From Betaproteobacteria bacterium (GTDB lineage Bacteria > Pseudomonadota > Gammaproteobacteria > Burkholderiales > Usitatibacteraceae), in assembly GCA_016711875.1 (NCBI GenBank), contig JADJSD010000001.1:992001-1056000 (forward strand): a DNA stretch of 64,000 bases, written 5' to 3'. The position numbers were made by a program, and so were the translations under genes. How positions within the stretch are numbered: the stretch's first letter is position 1; each line of letters begins with the position of its first letter. The notes under the pieces were generated by a model, which was not told the DNA's origin, made no database searches, and was given only the letters and a program-made list of their open reading frames with translations. This document shows positions 32,985 through 40,196 of the stretch, in pieces.

Positions 32985-33719
32985 TCAATCGCCGAAATCG
33001 ACCTCGCCCAGGCAAATCGCATGATCGGATAGCGCCGCCTCCGCCCGCGTTCCCGCCACGACGATGCCCGCAATTGCCGTGATGTAGGCAGCGCTCGCCA
33101 TGCGAATGCCAGGGCTCGCGACGACGTGATCGATTCTCGAGGTGTACGCCCCGCTGTCCGCCTTGTAGCTCCATTCCCCCTCCGCCCGCGGGATCTTCCA
33201 TCCCTCCGCGCACAGGGAAGCCAGGTACTGGCCCCCGATGGACTTCCCGTTCTCCGGGTCGCCGTTCATGTCGCCGATCACGACGACCTTCCGTGACGCG
33301 GTCACCCTCAGCGTTTCCGTCAGCTCCCCCCAATAGGCGCGGACCTGCTTGGCCGATTCGTAGGCTGGCGCCCGCATGCCGATCAGCGTGAATTCCGGCT
33401 CCCGGAAGCTGGCCGCCAGGAAATTCGTGCGGCCATGGCTGTCGCAGTGGACGGACGGCGCGGGCACCGCACCCACGATGAAGTCGCGCTTCGAAGCCAT
33501 CAGCACCTGGTTGTGTCCCGGCCTTCGCTCCGAAATCTTGATGAAACCCAGGCCCATGCTTCGCAGGTCGTCCCAGAGCCGCCGGTGGTCGGTGCCCTGC
33601 ACGTATTCGGTCAGCACGAGGATGTCCGGGTGCAGCTGGCGGACGGCGTCGACGACACCCGCGGGGATGCGCTTCGGGCGCGAGCGGTGATTGAGGTTCC
33701 AGGAAAGGATTCGAGTCAT
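32985..33719 (-). CDS. Endonuclease/exonuclease/phosphatase (EEP) family protein
   Basis: A 244-aa metal-dependent phosphoesterase of the DNase I/ExoIII fold. Motifs in order: SWNLNH at residues 5-10, LVLTEYV (metal Glu) near 38, VVIGDMNGDP near 150, SRIDHVVAS near 195 and LSDHAICLG at the end, so the catalytic set looks complete. No signal peptide. Its start lies 7 nt after a -10-like hexamer and lacks a Shine-Dalgarno, suggesting a leaderless mRNA. The promoter carries the same palindrome as the WYL, ARPP-1 and DUF932 genes. Substrate (DNA, nucleotide or phosphoinositide-like) unknown. Confidence 0.85.
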   Translation of the reverse strand: MTRILSWNLNHRSRPKRIPAGVVDAVRQLHPDILVLTEYVQGTDHRRLWDDLRSMGLGFIKISERRPGHNQVLMASKRDFIVGAVPAPSVHCDSHGRTNFLAASFREPEFTLIGMRAPAYESAKQVRAYWGELTETLRVTASRKVVVIGDMNGDPENGKSIGGQYLASLCAEGWKIPRAEGEWSYKADSGAYTSRIDHVVASPGIRMASAAYITAIAGIVVAGTRAEAALSDHAICLGEVDFGD

Positions 33720-33725
33720 GGGGGG

Positions 33726-33758
33726 ATCATGTCACGCCAGTGGCTCATCCCTTGAGCT
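33726..33758 (-). promoter_or_regulatory. GGCTCA-N5-TGAGCC-type box plus -10 of the EEP gene
   Basis: On the minus strand AGCTCA-AGGGA-TGAGCC (33758-33742), then exactly 10 nt, then CATGAT (33731-33726). The orientation and spacing match the other three boxes. The ATG at 33719 falls where transcription should begin. Confidence 0.6.
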
Positions 33759-33843
33759 TCGCCTGGCAGCGGCGGGCGCTTGATCGACGTCGTCCGTTCC
33801 CGGGGCCCGCGTTGAGAGGGGATGCGTCCCCTGCACCGATCCG

Positions 33844-33876
33844 AAATGGCCATTTATAATCCTGAAATGGACATTT
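33844..33876 (+). promoter_or_regulatory. Promoter and double operator of the phd-type antitoxin gene
   Basis: AAATGGCCATTT (33844-33855) is a perfect palindrome, and AAATGGACATTT (33865-33876) is the same with one mismatch. Their centres are 21 bp apart, two helical turns. A consensus -10 TATAAT (33855-33860) sits between them, and the antitoxin ATG (33867) lies in the second copy, 7 nt after the -10. This is the layout expected for autorepression by a Phd/YefM dimer pair with a leaderless transcript. Confidence 0.7.
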
Positions 33877-34112
33877 CCGTCACCGAGTTCAAGCACCGCT
33901 GCCTCGAGCTCATCCGCGATCTCGAGAAGACCGGCCGCCCCATCACCATCACGCGCCGCGGCAAGACGGTGGCGCGACTCGTCGCGCCCGCGCTTTCGTC
34001 GACCGGCGATGCCTTGAAGCCATGGGAGAGGTTGCGTGCCCTTGGCGGCAAGGTGCACCTCGAGCCCGGCGAATCCGTCCTGCGCGACGAGGACTTCGAC
34101 GCCTTGCGATGA
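33867..34112 (+). CDS. Phd/YefM-type antitoxin
   Basis: An 81-aa type II antitoxin. The N-terminal DNA-binding half reads MDISVTEFKHRCLELIRDLEK, followed by ITRRGKTVARLVA, the usual Phd/YefM core. The C-terminal half (DALKPWERLRALGGKVHLE...) would wrap the toxin. It overlaps the PIN toxin gene by 4 nt. Two palindromes flank its -10 and cover its start codon, consistent with autoregulation. Confidence 0.88.
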   Translation: MDISVTEFKHRCLELIRDLEKTGRPITITRRGKTVARLVAPALSSTGDALKPWERLRALGGKVHLEPGESVLRDEDFDALR

Positions 34113-34510
34113 GCGTTCTGCTCGACACCCACGCCTGGCTCTGGTGGCTCGTGCCCGGCGACCAGCTGCCGCGCCGGGTCCGGGACCGCCTCGACGAGTT
34201 GGCGTCGCGATCGGAGGTGTACCTGTCCGCCATCAGTCTCTGGGAGGCGCAGATGGCAGTTTCGCGCGGCCGGGTCGAGCTGGCACAGCCGTTCGCGCAG
34301 TGGATCGTCGAGGCGACCGATCCCGCCTTGGTGAGGCTCGTTCCGCTCGATGTCGAGGTGGCAATCGCGCTGGGCGAACTTCCCAAGAACTTCCACGGCG
34401 ACCCCGCCGACCGCCTCATCGCCGCCACCTCCCGCTGCAAACGCCTGCCGCTCGCCACGTGGGACAAGGCGCTTCGGCGGTCACGTTCGATCGAAATCTG
34501 GAAGGGGTAG
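34109..34510 (+). CDS. PIN-domain toxin (VapC-like)
   Basis: A 133-aa PIN ribonuclease. LLDTHAWLWW carries the first acidic residue, LSAISLWEAQM the Glu, and GDPADRLIAATS the C-terminal Asp pair. It is translationally coupled to the Phd-type antitoxin (ATGA overlap). The combination Phd-type antitoxin with this PIN subfamily is common in betaproteobacteria. A short hairpin (34533-34549) follows. Confidence 0.9.
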   Translation: MSVLLDTHAWLWWLVPGDQLPRRVRDRLDELASRSEVYLSAISLWEAQMAVSRGRVELAQPFAQWIVEATDPALVRLVPLDVEVAIALGELPKNFHGDPADRLIAATSRCKRLPLATWDKALRRSRSIEIWKG

Positions 34511-34532
34511 CCGGGCCCGACGCAAGTGCAAA

Positions 34533-34549
34533 GGGGAGGCTGGCTCCCC
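34533..34549 (+). terminator. Hairpin after the PIN toxin gene
   Basis: GGGGAG-GCTGG-CTCCCC forms a 6-bp stem 22 nt after the toxin stop. No U-run follows directly, so termination strength is doubtful. An AT-rich block (34556-34615) unlike the surrounding GC-rich DNA begins just after it. Confidence 0.4.
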
Positions 34550-34656
34550 GTTCATTATGGTTTTTATATAAACAATTCTAGTTTGACTTTTTTTGTTATA
34601 AAAGCAATCATTCTCCATGAAGCGTGCTTAAAAGCACCGTTTTCTGGAGTAATGTC

Positions 34657-35118
34657 ATGGCGATCAACCGGTTGTCTCTATCCTCGCTAGGCGAATCGCT
34701 CCGGCGATTCGCCCCTCTGCTCGAAAAGCCCCGCCCCCCCGCCGGCTGGGCACGCGCCATCCGCGAAGCCTTGGGCATGACCCGCGAGCAACTCGCCGCG
34801 CGCGTCGGGCTTCGCGGCCCGACCATCGCCACGCTGGAATGCAGCGAGGCCCGCGGCACCATCACGCTCGGAAGCCTGGAGAAGCTCGCGCAAGGCATGG
34901 GCTGCCGCGTCGTGTACGCGATCGTCCCGGCGCAGGGGCGCTCGCTCGAGGACATCGTTCGCGACCGAGCGCACGACGTCGCCCGCGATCGCCTCTCGCG
35001 CGTTTCCCATTCCATGAAGCTCGAGGAACAGGCGCTCGATCGCCGCCGCGAAAAGCAGCAGTTCGACAGGCTGGTCGCCTCGCTGCTGGCCGGAAGCCGC
35101 CGCAACCTGTGGCGCTGA
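34657..35118 (+). CDS. HTH protein of the 'mobile mystery protein A' type (Fic partner)
   Basis: A 153-aa protein with a helix-turn-helix (MTREQLAARVGLRGPTIATLE, split around residues 45-65), similar to the family called mobile mystery protein A. It always precedes a Fic protein called mobile mystery protein B, as here. GGAG stands 8 nt before the ATG at 34657. The 100-nt AT-rich leader contains TTTGACTTTTTTTG and TTATAAAAGC. It is expected to repress its own promoter and/or restrain the Fic enzyme. Confidence 0.82.
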   Translation: MAINRLSLSSLGESLRRFAPLLEKPRPPAGWARAIREALGMTREQLAARVGLRGPTIATLECSEARGTITLGSLEKLAQGMGCRVVYAIVPAQGRSLEDIVRDRAHDVARDRLSRVSHSMKLEEQALDRRREKQQFDRLVASLLAGSRRNLWR

Positions 35119-35717
35119 AATCCGTCCACGCCCCGGGCGCGACACCGCTCGACCCCGACGAGATCGCGGGCCTCATCCCGGGGTTCGTCACGACGCAGGA
35201 GGAGCTGAACCTCGTCGAGTCCGAGAACATCCTCGAAGCGGAGGCCTGGCTCGCGGGCGCGAGGCGATTCGACGTGCTCGACGACGGCTTCGCCCGCGCG
35301 CTCCACAAGCGCATGTTCGGCAAGACGTGGCGCTGGGCAGGCCATTACCGAAGCACGGAGAAGAACATCGGGATCGCGCCGGAGCAGGTTGCCGTGGCGA
35401 TGCGCGACCTCATGGCGGATGTGCGTGCGCAGATCGAATCACAGGCCTGGCCCGTTCCCGAGATCGCCGCGCGCTTCCATCATCGCCTCACGCGCATCCA
35501 CGCCTTCGCCAAAGGCAATGGTCGCCATGCCCGCCTGATGACGGACCTGCTGATGCGGCAATGCGGGGTGCCGCCCTTCACGTGGGGGCGCGGGGACCTG
35601 GTGCATGCCGGCGACGAACGCACGGCTTACATCGCGGCGCTGCATGCCGCAGACCAAGGCGACTTCGCAGGGCTGCTCGCATTTCTCGGTGCGAGCGATC
35701 GAGGGGAAGCCGCATGA
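35109..35717 (+). CDS. Fic-domain protein ('mobile mystery protein B' type)
   Basis: A 202-aa Fic protein, presumably an AMP-transferase toxin. The core HAFAKGNGRHARL near residue 135-147 matches HxFx(D/E/K)GNGR, with the catalytic His present. The GTG start at 35109 overlaps the end of the HTH gene by 10 nt, and the end overlaps the uracil-glycosylase-like gene by ATGA. Together the two-gene module has the structure of a toxin-antitoxin pair found on mobile DNA. Confidence 0.88.
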   Translation: MALKSVHAPGATPLDPDEIAGLIPGFVTTQEELNLVESENILEAEAWLAGARRFDVLDDGFARALHKRMFGKTWRWAGHYRSTEKNIGIAPEQVAVAMRDLMADVRAQIESQAWPVPEIAARFHHRLTRIHAFAKGNGRHARLMTDLLMRQCGVPPFTWGRGDLVHAGDERTAYIAALHAADQGDFAGLLAFLGASDRGEAA

Positions 35718-36385
35718 AAGCCCTCGACCGCTTCCTCGACGACCTCGCCGCCTTCCAGTCCCCCCGCGTCTTCAACCCCTGGCGCGACGTGGACCCGGTG
35801 AACGACATCGGCAAGGACGCCCCCGCCATCCGCCGCGACCAGCTTCGCCGCTATCTCGCCGAACGCGTGGGCCACGCGAAGCTGCTCCTCGTCGCGGAGG
35901 CGGCCGGCTACCAGGGCTGCAAGTTCACCGGCCTGGCCATGACGAGCGAGCGCCAGCTCCTCGCCGCGGGCCCGATGGACGAGGTGTACTTCGCGGGTGA
36001 GAAACGCAGGACGAGTCGCGCATCCGTGAAACCCGCCGGCTTCAACGAACCCACCGCCACCGTCGTGTGGCGCACCTTGCTCACCGCGGGCCTTCGCGGG
36101 CGGGAATGGGTCAACTGGAACACCTTCGCCTGGCACCCGTTCGACGACGGCGCGCTCACCAACCGCACGCCCACGCGGCAGGAACTGGAGGCGGGGGCGC
36201 CGGCACTCGAGCGTTTCCTCGCACTCTTTCCCGGCGTGCCGGTGGTGACGGTGGGAGAGAAGGCGCGCGGCAAGCTCGGCGAGCTGGGCGTGGAAGCGCT
36301 CGCGGCCGTGCGCCACCCGGCCTATGGCGGGGCGGCGGAATTCGGTCGGGGGATCGAGCGGTTGCTCGAGGCGCAGCAGCAGTAA
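35714..36385 (+). CDS. Uracil-DNA glycosylase superfamily protein
   Basis: A 223-aa protein with UDG-fold landmarks: LLLVAEAAGYQGCKFTGLAMTSE (motif 1 position, diverged from GEAPG), VNWNTFAWHPF and a C-terminal VRHPAYGG (motif 2). It is translationally coupled to the Fic gene by ATGA overlap, which is an unexpected partner for a repair enzyme. Substrate specificity is not readable; it may act on damaged or phage-modified bases. Confidence 0.8.
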   Translation: MKALDRFLDDLAAFQSPRVFNPWRDVDPVNDIGKDAPAIRRDQLRRYLAERVGHAKLLLVAEAAGYQGCKFTGLAMTSERQLLAAGPMDEVYFAGEKRRTSRASVKPAGFNEPTATVVWRTLLTAGLRGREWVNWNTFAWHPFDDGALTNRTPTRQELEAGAPALERFLALFPGVPVVTVGEKARGKLGELGVEALAAVRHPAYGGAAEFGRGIERLLEAQQQ

Positions 36386-36399
36386 GCAGCGGCGGGGAC

Positions 36400-36588
36400 T
36401 TAAGCCTGCGAGCGCGGAAGGTAAGGCGAGATCTCTTCCATCTTGCCGCCGGCCTTGTCGGCCAGGCGCTGCGTGCCGCGGATGACGGCGAAGATCATGT
36501 CCGCGAGCGCTTCGGCGATCTCGACGCTGCGGTTGAGGCCGTGACGGTCGATGGCGGGTTGGATGGCGGCGAATTCGGTGCGTTTCAT
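36400..36588 (-). CDS. Small protein of the RSxxIAEA family (hypothetical)
   Basis: A 62-aa paralogue of the 63-aa protein at 25960-26151, sharing the core RSxxIAEA-x-x-D and almost the same length. A promoter candidate TTGTGA-N17-GATAGT lies upstream on the minus strand. The start ATG at 36588 has no strong Shine-Dalgarno. The function is unknown. It is convergent with the UDG gene and divergent from the WYL gene. Confidence 0.55.
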   Translation of the reverse strand: MKRTEFAAIQPAIDRHGLNRSVEIAEALADMIFAVIRGTQRLADKAGGKMEEISPYLPRSQA

Positions 36589-36763
36589 GGCGGTTCCGGT
36601 GTCTGGCGGGGGGCCGGCGGGGCCGGCGTCGATGTAACCACTATCGGCACGCGCACGCACAATCACAAGCGAGTAGTTTTGACTTTACGGGCTAGAAATT
36701 CTTGCCTGTCCCGGCTTTTGCGTGCATGACACCCCCCGCGCACCCCGCTAGCATCGGGAGGGT

Positions 36764-36796
36764 GGCTCAACCCCTGAGCCACCCCGGCCGGAGACT
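36764..36796 (+). promoter_or_regulatory. GGCTCA-N5-TGAGCC box plus -10 of the WYL regulator gene
   Basis: The most symmetrical copy: arms extend to GGTGGCTCA / TGAGCCACC (36761-36783), 9 bp each. TGAGCC ends at 36780; after 10 nt comes the -10-like GAGACT (36791-36796). The ATG (36803) is 7 nt beyond, so the message may be leaderless. A box before the regulator's own gene indicates autoregulation. Confidence 0.7.
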
Positions 36797-36802
36797 TGTC
36801 CC

Positions 36803-37777
36803 ATGAGCCAGCTCGAGCGCTTCCACAAGATCCGCGAACTGCTGCACGAACGCACCGTGGTCACGAAGGCCGACCTCCTGCGCGAACTCGAGGTCTCCCC
36901 AGCCACCTTCAAGCGCGATCTCGAGAAGCTGCGCGACCGCTACAACGCGCCCATCGAGTACGACCCCGACAACAACGGCTACCGATTCTCGCTCAAGCCC
37001 CAGGCCGGCCCTCGGTTCGAACTGCCGGGGTTGTTGTTCAACGCTTCCGAAGTGCACGCGCTCCTCACGATGCAGGAGCTGCTCGGGAGCCTCGACCCGG
37101 GCCTGCTCGCCCGCCACGTGGAGCCGCTGCGCCTTCGGCTGAACGCGATCCTCGAGGAAGGCGATGCCTCGGCGAAGGAGGTCGCCCGGCGCATCCGCAT
37201 CGTCCGCATGGCCGCCCGCGGCATGAAGCCGGATTTCTTCGAGCAGGCCGCCACCGCCACCCTCAAGCGGCAGCGCCTCGCCATCACCTTCTGGAGCCGC
37301 AGCAAGGACGAGGTGACCGAGCGCGTGGTCTCACCCCAGCGGCTCGTCTTTTATCGCGGCAACTGGTATCTGGACGGCTGGTGCCACCTCCGGAACGAGA
37401 TCCGCAGCTTTTCGCTCGACGGCATCCGCGAGGCGAAGTCGTTGCCCGATGCCGCGAAGACGGTTGCGGAGAAGGACCTCGATGCCTTTCTCGCCTCCAG
37501 CTACGGCATCTTCGCGGGCAGGCCCACGGCGTGGGCGACGCTGCACTTCACGAAGACGGCCGCGCGGTGGGTGGGCTACGAGAAGTGGCATTCGCAGCAG
37601 CGCGCGCGCCACGAGAGCGACGGCTCGTACATCCTCGAGGTGCCCTACAGCGACGACACCGAGCTCGTGATGGACATCCTCAAGTTCGGGCCGGACTGCA
37701 AGGTACTGGGGCCGCCGGCGCTGGCGGAAAAGGTGGCGACGCGGGCACGGGAGACGGCCGAACGGTATCGCCCCTGA
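36803..37777 (+). CDS. WYL-domain transcriptional regulator
   Basis: A 324-aa regulator. Residues ~1-60 are a DeoR/HTH_11-type winged helix (TKADLLRELEVSPATFKRDLEKL), residues ~140-210 the WYL domain (VVSPQRLVFYRGNWYLDGWC, with the WYL triad), followed by a C-terminal WCX-like extension. WYL domains bind nucleotides or nucleic-acid derivatives and control defence or DNA-damage genes in several bacteria. Its palindrome lies in front of its own gene and three others within 7 kb. Its position between the target genes makes it the likely regulator of all four. Confidence 0.9.
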   Translation: MSQLERFHKIRELLHERTVVTKADLLRELEVSPATFKRDLEKLRDRYNAPIEYDPDNNGYRFSLKPQAGPRFELPGLLFNASEVHALLTMQELLGSLDPGLLARHVEPLRLRLNAILEEGDASAKEVARRIRIVRMAARGMKPDFFEQAATATLKRQRLAITFWSRSKDEVTERVVSPQRLVFYRGNWYLDGWCHLRNEIRSFSLDGIREAKSLPDAAKTVAEKDLDAFLASSYGIFAGRPTAWATLHFTKTAARWVGYEKWHSQQRARHESDGSYILEVPYSDDTELVMDILKFGPDCKVLGPPALAEKVATRARETAERYRP

Positions 37778-37789
37778 GCCGGCCGGGGT

Positions 37790-37822
37790 AGCTCATCCCC
37801 TGAGCCCCTGCCCCCGAATACT
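37790..37822 (+). promoter_or_regulatory. GGCTCA-N5-TGAGCC-type box plus -10 of the DUF932 gene
   Basis: AGCTCA (37790-37795), spacer TCCCC, TGAGCC (37801-37806), 10 nt, then AATACT (37817-37822). The ATG (37862) has a normal leader with GGAG. This promoter probably drives the DUF932, 139-aa and first ADP-ribosylglycohydrolase genes. Confidence 0.65.
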
Positions 37823-37861
37823 GGAAGCTCCCGCCCCCCAGGGCCACTCCCGGAGCCCGCC

Positions 37862-38854
37862 ATGGATCTCGCCGTATCGCCTTTCCTCCGCCCTCCCGAA
37901 ACGGCCGAGTGGACCCCGGTCGGGCTGAGGGAGCCGCCCACCCGCTGGCTGCGCGGCCGCCTGGACGAAGTCGCGGCGGCGCTGCCCGATTTCGAGCGCG
38001 GCCCCTTCGCCATGGCGCCGGAATCGGAAGGGCCGTGGCATGCCAACGAGCTATTCGACCTCATCAGCACGCGGCAGGCGGATGGCTGGGTGCGCCGCCC
38101 GGTGTCGGTCGTGGGCAAGGGCTACCGGCTCATCGGCCACCGCGAGGCCATCGGGCGCATCGCGGAGGTGCTCGCGGACATCGGCTTCGACGCCGCCGCG
38201 CTCGACACCCACGCCACGCTCGAACGCTACGGCGCCCGGCTCGCGCTCGAGGTGCAGCTCGGCTCGCGCTGGATGGTCGACCCCGGCGACGGCCACCCGC
38301 TCATGCTGCAGTTGCGGTGCCTCAACTCGGTCGATGCCAGCTCGTCGCTGCGCGTCGTCTTCAACTGGTACCGGCTCGTGTGCACCAACGGGCTCGTGGT
38401 CGGCTTCTCGCAGCAGGCCGGGCGCGTGCTGCACCGCAAGTCGCCCGTCATGCCGGACCTTCGCGAGGAAATCGCGAACGGCCTCACGCTCGCCCGCACG
38501 GACCGGGCCGCGATGCGCCATTGGCTCGAGCGCCGCATCCGCCGCGAATCGCTCGTGCCGTTCGCGGATGGGCCGCTGCGCGATGCGTGGGGCGCCCGCG
38601 ATGCCGCGCGCTTCCTGCACATCGCGCGCACGGGCCACGACGCGGAGTTCGAGAACCGGTTCGAAGCCGGCAGGCCCAGCGAGAAGCGCATGACCGCGAA
38701 CGTGGCCGTCCCCGGAAGCCCCCGCGAGGCGCACACCGAGTGGGATGCGGCCCAGGCGCTCTCCTGGGTCGCGCGGGACCAGCGCGATCCGGCGGCGTAC
38801 CTGGAGCGGCTGCTGGAAATCCCCGCGCTCGTCGCGAAGCTCTCGAAAACATGA
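37862..38854 (+). CDS. DUF932 family protein
   Basis: A 330-aa protein of the DUF932 family, better known from phages and plasmids. The block NWYRLVCTNGLVVG near residue 170-185 is its signature. No enzymatic motif is evident. It is first in a run with the 139-aa gene (7 nt gap) and the ADP-ribosylglycohydrolase (10 nt gap). Its promoter has the shared palindromic box. Confidence 0.8.
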   Translation: MDLAVSPFLRPPETAEWTPVGLREPPTRWLRGRLDEVAAALPDFERGPFAMAPESEGPWHANELFDLISTRQADGWVRRPVSVVGKGYRLIGHREAIGRIAEVLADIGFDAAALDTHATLERYGARLALEVQLGSRWMVDPGDGHPLMLQLRCLNSVDASSSLRVVFNWYRLVCTNGLVVGFSQQAGRVLHRKSPVMPDLREEIANGLTLARTDRAAMRHWLERRIRRESLVPFADGPLRDAWGARDAARFLHIARTGHDAEFENRFEAGRPSEKRMTANVAVPGSPREAHTEWDAAQALSWVARDQRDPAAYLERLLEIPALVAKLSKT

Positions 38855-38861
38855 GGCCCGC

Positions 38862-39281
38862 GTGAAACTCGACATCGCGGGTGAGCGCACGATCATGCTG
38901 GAATCTCTCGAGCAGCGGCTCGTCTACGGCGGCGTGCTCTGCGGCCGGTTCACGAAGGCGGAGAACGAAAGCCGCATCCGCGAATACGCGGAGGAGGCAG
39001 GCCGGCGGGCGCACTGGTTCGATGGCGCTTTCATCATTCCGGCGCACGGTAGCATCCTGCCCGCGCGGCCCGACAAGGCACTCCCGGAAGGCGAGCGCTT
39101 GCCTCCCGTGATTTCCTTCGCCGTCTTTCGCTCCAACACGCCCGCGAACGATGCCGGCGAATGCTATTCGTCCGCGGCCTTCGCCTGGTGCCAGCACGAC
39201 TTCGGCCTGCCGGACGAGCGTACGATCGCGATCCTGCGCGCCATCGACTGGCCCGCCCTCGCGGTGGACTGGACCCCCTAG
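38862..39281 (+). CDS. Hypothetical protein in the ADP-ribosylglycohydrolase run
   Basis: A 139-aa soluble protein, not recognised. It starts at GTG 38862 (VKLDIAGERT) or possibly ATG 38895. The central part (FDGAFIIPAHGSILPARPDKALPEG) and the C-terminal SSAAFAWCQHDFGLPDERT have normal protein composition. Tight spacing on both sides indicates it is made with the DUF932 protein and the ADP-ribosylglycohydrolase. Confidence 0.7.
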   Translation: MKLDIAGERTIMLESLEQRLVYGGVLCGRFTKAENESRIREYAEEAGRRAHWFDGAFIIPAHGSILPARPDKALPEGERLPPVISFAVFRSNTPANDAGECYSSAAFAWCQHDFGLPDERTIAILRAIDWPALAVDWTP

Positions 39282-39291
39282 GAGGAAAACC

Positions 39292-40101
39292 ATGCTCGGC
39301 GCGATCGTCGGCGACATCGTCGGTTCGATCTACGAATTCGACAACCACCGATCGAAGGACTTCCCCTTCTTCGGCGAGGGCGCGGATTTCACGGACGACT
39401 CGGTGCTCACCCTGGCCGTGGCCGACGCGCTCCTGGGCGGCAAGCCCCCGCGCGAGACCATCCACCGCTGGGCCGTGCGCCATCCGGGGCGCGGCTACGG
39501 CGGCGGCTTCGCGGCCTGGCTCGAGACCCGGGACCTCGCGCCCTACAACAGCTTCGGCAACGGATCCGCCATGCGCGTGAGCCCGGCCGCGCTCCTCGCC
39601 AACACGCTCGACGAGGCCCTCGAGGCCGCGCGGCGGGTCACGGAAGTCACGCACGACCATCCCGAGGGCATCAAGGGCGCCCTCGCCACCGCGCACGCCA
39701 TCTTCCTAGCGCGCTTCGACGCGGGGCCGGGCGAGATCCGCCGCGTCGTCGAACAATGCTACGGCTACGACCTCGACCGCACCGTCGATTCCATCCGCCC
39801 CACGTACCGGTTCAACGAGACCTGCCAGGAAACGGTGCCCGAGGCGATCGTGTGCGCGCTGGAAGCGCGCGATTTCGAGGACGCCATCCGCAACGCCATC
39901 TCCATCGGCGGCGATTCGGACACGGTGGCCGCCATCGCCGGGCCCATCGCGGAGGCGCGCTTCGGCATCCCGGACGACATCGCCCATGAAGCGCTCGCGC
40001 GGCTGACGGACGAGATGCGCGCGCTCATCCACGACCTCTACGCGCGCACCGAGTACGGCCACCCCGTTCGCGGGATGCGCGCCGATCATTTGCGCGGCTA
40101 A
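39292..40101 (+). CDS. ADP-ribosylglycohydrolase (DraG-like), copy 1
   Basis: A 269-aa protein of the ADP-ribosylglycohydrolase (ARG) family. The metal-binding motifs are intact: GDIVGSIYEF at the N-terminus, DFTDDSVLTLAVADAL (Thr-Asp-Asp), GNGSAMRVSP near residue 95, and IGGDSDTVAAIAG (Asp-x-Asp) near residue 205. It should remove ADP-ribose from proteins, nucleic acids or small molecules. AGGAGG stands 7 nt before the ATG. About 95 nt separate it from a second ARG gene. Confidence 0.92.
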   Translation: MLGAIVGDIVGSIYEFDNHRSKDFPFFGEGADFTDDSVLTLAVADALLGGKPPRETIHRWAVRHPGRGYGGGFAAWLETRDLAPYNSFGNGSAMRVSPAALLANTLDEALEAARRVTEVTHDHPEGIKGALATAHAIFLARFDAGPGEIRRVVEQCYGYDLDRTVDSIRPTYRFNETCQETVPEAIVCALEARDFEDAIRNAISIGGDSDTVAAIAGPIAEARFGIPDDIAHEALARLTDEMRALIHDLYARTEYGHPVRGMRADHLRG

Positions 40102-40196
40102 TATCGTTTATAGCAATTCTTCAGTTCCGCAAATATCCCTGCGCCATTAACTTGGGTGCATTCCCCGCAACCGCGGGCACATCCAGGGAGACAGCC

